A stretch of 64,000 nt of DNA from positions 56,884 through 120,883 of the forward strand of contig DAHUXD010000051.1 of the NCBI GenBank assembly GCA_027307335.1, given 5' to 3'. Below the pieces are notes generated by a model, which was not told the origin of the DNA, searched no databases, and was given only the letters and a program-made list of their open reading frames with translations. Below are positions 61,495 through 64,000 of the stretch, one piece after another; position 1 is the stretch's first letter, and each line of letters starts with the position of its first letter. Source of the stretch: Acidobacteriota bacterium (GTDB taxonomy: Bacteria; Acidobacteriota; Thermoanaerobaculia; UBA5066; Gp7-AA6). The translations under genes were made by a program, and so were the position numbers.

Positions 61495-62574
61495 ATGGCC
61501 ACCGCCACCGCGCACCCCGCTCTGTCCACCTTCGCGTCGAGCGCCGGCTGCGCGTGCAAGATCGGACAGTTCGACCTCTCGGCGCTGCTGTCGAAGATCC
61601 CGTCCCCGAGCGATCCGAACCTGCTGGTCGGCAACGCCGAGTCCGACGACGCCGCCGTCTACCGGCTCCCCGGCGGCCAGACGATCGTGCAGACCATCGA
61701 CTTCTTCACGCCGGTCGTGGACGACCCGCGCATTTTCGGCCGCATCGCCGCCACGAACGCGCTCTCCGACGTGTACGCGATGCGGGCGCGCCCCGTCCTC
61801 GCGCTCGCCGTCGTCGCCTTCCCGATGAAGGTGCTGCCCGGCGAGATGCTCGAGGAGATCCTGCGCGGCGGCGCCGAGAAGGTGGCCGAGGCCGGCGCGG
61901 TCATCGCCGGCGGCCACTCGATCGACCACGACATTCCCCTGTACGGGCTGTCCGTCACGGGCGTCGTGGACGAGGCGCGCGTGACGCGCAACGGCGGCGC
62001 CCGGCCGGGCGACGCGCTCGTCCTGACGAAGCCGCTCGGAATGGGGATCACCGTCCGCGCGGGGCGCATCGACTCGGCCGCCCCCGACGCGCCGCGGAAG
62101 ATCTCCGACGACGCGCTCGACGAGGCGATCGCGGTGATGTGCACGTTGAACCGCGCTCCGGTCGAGGCGATGGAGGGCTTCGACGTCCACGCCGTGACCG
62201 ACGTGACGGGATTCGGTCTCCTCGGCCACGCGCACGGGATGATGGCCGCCTCGGGCACCACGGCCGAGTTCTCGATGGCGCGGATTCCGTTCCTCTCGCA
62301 GGCGCGGCGGCTCGCCGCCGGGGGCGTCGCCCCGGGCGGCTCGAAGGGGAACGCCCGCAACCTGCGCGCGCGCACCGAGGTCGGCGCCGGCGTCACCGAC
62401 GAGGACTTCCTGCTCGTCTGCGACGCCCAGACCTCGGGCGGCCTGCTGGTGGCGCTGCCGGAAGGCGAGGCGGAGCGCTTTGCCGCCCGCTGCGTCGCCC
62501 TGGGCGCGCCGGCCGGCGCCGTGGTGGGCCGCGTGCGGGAACGCGGCGCGGCGCCGCTCGCGCTCGTGCGGTAA
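61495..62574 (+). CDS. selD: Selenide, water dikinase
   Basis: A 359-residue SelD, the enzyme that makes selenophosphate from selenide and ATP for selenocysteine (and selenouridine) synthesis. The catalytic segment ASSAGCACKIGQFDL has Cys in place of the Sec found in some SelD proteins. ATP-site motifs are clear: ESDDAAVYRL, TIDFFTPVVDDPRIFGRIAATNALSDVYAM, VIAGGHSIDHDIP and DVTGFGLLGHAHGM. No selA, selB or tRNA-Sec is in the window, so the rest of the pathway must be elsewhere. Its presence supports recoding of the TGA at 42696. Next gene begins 20 bp downstream. Confidence 0.97.
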   Translation: MATATAHPALSTFASSAGCACKIGQFDLSALLSKIPSPSDPNLLVGNAESDDAAVYRLPGGQTIVQTIDFFTPVVDDPRIFGRIAATNALSDVYAMRARPVLALAVVAFPMKVLPGEMLEEILRGGAEKVAEAGAVIAGGHSIDHDIPLYGLSVTGVVDEARVTRNGGARPGDALVLTKPLGMGITVRAGRIDSAAPDAPRKISDDALDEAIAVMCTLNRAPVEAMEGFDVHAVTDVTGFGLLGHAHGMMAASGTTAEFSMARIPFLSQARRLAAGGVAPGGSKGNARNLRARTEVGAGVTDEDFLLVCDAQTSGGLLVALPEGEAERFAARCVALGAPAGAVVGRVRERGAAPLALVR

Positions 62575-62594
62575 GAGGGAGAACGGAGGGGCCG

Positions 62595-62870
62595 ATGGCG
62601 AACGACGACACCGAGAAGAATTCCGAGGACTGGGTCGAGGTCGCCGCGGCCGGCGAGGACGAGGAGGCCGAGATCATCGCCGGGCTCCTCGAGTCCGAGG
62701 ACATTCCCTGCGAGATCGAAGGGCCCCCTTCGCCCTGGCCCGAGGACCTCGGCGCCCTCGGCGTGTCGCGCGTCATGGTCCCGCCGGATCGGGCCGACGA
62801 GGCGCGCGCGCTCATCGCCGAGCGCAAGAAGGACGCGGAGCGGAATCTCTCCGAAAACCTGCCGGAATGA
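62595..62870 (+). CDS. DUF2007 family small protein
   Basis: A 91-residue acidic protein. Residues 14-80 fit DUF2007 (WVEVAAAGEDEEAEIIAGLLESEDIPCEIEG, VSRVMVPPDRADEARALIAE), a small ferredoxin-like fold often tied to signalling or metal contexts. GGAGGGG precedes ATG 62595. It is flanked by selD and a kinase, overlapping the latter by ATGA, so the three are co-transcribed. Confidence 0.8.
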   Translation: MANDDTEKNSEDWVEVAAAGEDEEAEIIAGLLESEDIPCEIEGPPSPWPEDLGALGVSRVMVPPDRADEARALIAERKKDAERNLSENLPE

Positions 62871-64000
62871 GTCTGCTGCCCGCGGGCTCCCGCCTCGGGC
62901 GCTTCCAGATCGCCTCCGTTCTCGGTCAGGGAGCGATGGGCGTCGTGTATCTCGCGAACGATCCCGAGATCGGCCGGACCGTCGCGATCAAGACCATCCG
63001 CCCGGAGAGCGTCGGCGGCGAGACGGAGCAGGAGATCGAGGCCCGGTTCCTCCGCGAGGCCAAGCTCGCGGGACGGCTGCAGCACCCGAGCATCGTGACG
63101 ATCTACGACGTCGCGCGCGAGGGCGGCGTCTGCTTCATCGCGATGGAGCACGTCGACGGGAAGCCGCTGACGCGCTACATCGGCGCCGCCGACGCGCTGC
63201 CCCTCGCCGCGAAGATCGGTATCGTCCGCCAGGTCGCCGAGGCGCTCGGCCACGCGCACGAGCGCGGCGTGCTCCACCGCGACGTGAAGCCCGGCAACAT
63301 CCTCGTCGGGCGCGACGGCCGCGTGAAGGTGACCGACTTCGGCATCGGTAAGTTCACGGAGGCCTCGACATCGAATCTCACGCGCGCCGGTCACATGATC
63401 GGGAGCCCCGCGTACATGTCTCCAGAGCAGGTCAAGGGCGAGAAGCTCGACGGGCGTTCGGATCTCTTCTCGCTCGGCGTCGTCCTCTACGAGCTCCTGA
63501 CGGGCGCGCGGCCGTTCCCCGGCGAGTCCATCACGACGCTCGTCTACCAGATCCTCCACACCGAGCCGCGCGACCCGCTCGAGTGGAACGCCTCGCTTCC
63601 CGTGGCGACGCGCGCCGTCATCGCCCGGCTGCTCGCGAAGTCGCCCGACCGCCGCCCCGCGGACGCGCGCGAGTTCCTGAGCGAGCTCGCGAAGATCGAG
63701 AAGATCCAGCGCGAGTCCGAGATGACGCGGCGCGCGCTCGCCGAGCCGCTCGCCGCCGCCGCCACCGTGCGGGAGCGCGGGACGCCGCCGCCCGCCGGCG
63801 CCGGAGCCCCGCCTTCGCCGGCCGCGCCTCCGCCCCCGAGGCGGAGCGGAGTGCCCGTCATCGTCGCGCTGCTGGCGGTGCTCGCGGGAGTCGCGATCTG
63901 GATCGCGCGGCAGAAACGCGAAGGGCCGGCGATCGCCGCGGTCCCGCCGCCGGCGATCCGGCCGACCGAGGCGCCCCTGCCGGCCGCCGCGCCGTCGCCC
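62867..64000 (+). CDS. Serine/threonine protein kinase, Pkn type (cut by window end)
   Basis: At least 378 residues, open at the right edge and absent from the ORF track. Kinase motifs: VLGQGAMGVVYLA (Gly loop), TVAIKTI (Lys), GVLHRDVKPGNILV (catalytic loop), VTDFGIG (DFG) and MIGSPAYMSPEQ. After the domain (about residue 280) a Pro/Ala-rich linker leads to one transmembrane helix (VPVIVALLAVLAGVAIWIA) and an extracytoplasmic Pro/Ala region. ATG 62867 overlaps the DUF2007 stop. Probably a receptor-type kinase; the sensor part is beyond the window. Confidence 0.93.
   Translation, partial: MSLLPAGSRLGRFQIASVLGQGAMGVVYLANDPEIGRTVAIKTIRPESVGGETEQEIEARFLREAKLAGRLQHPSIVTIYDVAREGGVCFIAMEHVDGKPLTRYIGAADALPLAAKIGIVRQVAEALGHAHERGVLHRDVKPGNILVGRDGRVKVTDFGIGKFTEASTSNLTRAGHMIGSPAYMSPEQVKGEKLDGRSDLFSLGVVLYELLTGARPFPGESITTLVYQILHTEPRDPLEWNASLPVATRAVIARLLAKSPDRRPADAREFLSELAKIEKIQRESEMTRRALAEPLAAAATVRERGTPPPAGAGAPPSPAAPPPPRRSGVPVIVALLAVLAGVAIWIARQKREGPAIAAVPPPAIRPTEAPLPAAAPSP

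Overview
The window is 64 kb of GC-rich, gene-dense bacterial chromosome. Gene content fits a free-living Gram-negative bacterium: RND efflux, outer-membrane barrels, many Sec-exported proteins and lipoproteins, DUF3604 paralogs, an arylsulfatase, DUF4136 lipoproteins and a Pkn-type kinase. Codon bias and this gene set suggest Acidobacteriota (Thermoanaerobaculia-like) or a nearby soil/sediment lineage. This placement is an inference without any marker-gene comparison. I see no phage, insertion sequence or CRISPR.

Layout. 0-2.2 kb: envelope stress genes (two DUF1269 proteins around an HdeD) and a truncated M48 peptidase. 2.3-9.2 kb (minus): a complete tripartite RND pump operon followed by an AI-2E/PerM permease that lacks a normal start codon. 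9.3-12.6 kb: a giant W/G/Y-rich secreted protein and a divergent outer-membrane barrel. 12.7-25.9 kb (mostly minus): three HupE/UreJ-like membrane proteins, an anchored parvulin-type isomerase and three DUF3604 proteins, two of them fused to a C-terminal LTxxQ (Spy/CpxP-like) module. A solitary TAXI binding protein reads the other way. 26-36 kb (minus): DUF1254, DUF4239, a repeat protein, DUF2092 and other exported proteins, an arylsulfatase and a two-component system. 36-42.5 kb: small exported proteins, a SphA-like barrel, tandem DUF4136 lipoproteins and the second giant W/G/Y-rich protein.

42.5-51.8 kb (plus) is the most interesting stretch. The first gene is a thioredoxin-TPR protein whose active-site Cys codon is an in-frame TGA (W-TGA-H-T-C), followed by a SECIS-like hairpin. 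It is best read as an undescribed or unannotated selenoprotein, and selD lies 18 kb downstream. It is followed by a DUF885 peptidase and an overlapping operon that encodes a full hydroxyproline to 2-oxoglutarate route: epimerase, D-hydroxyproline dehydrogenase (including a fused 2Fe-2S/FAD subunit), deaminase and semialdehyde dehydrogenase. Collagen-like peptides may be the source, which is inference.

51.8-64 kb: a small LTxxQ protein, MsrA, pirin, an MFS exporter, tRNA-Ala(CGC), two polytopic GT-C-like proteins, a Kef-type antiporter, YihY/BrkB, DUF883, selD, DUF2007 and a Ser/Thr kinase cut by the window end. Several genes lacking a Shine-Dalgarno sequence have a TANNNT hexamer 6-9 nt before the start codon, which suggests leaderless transcripts.
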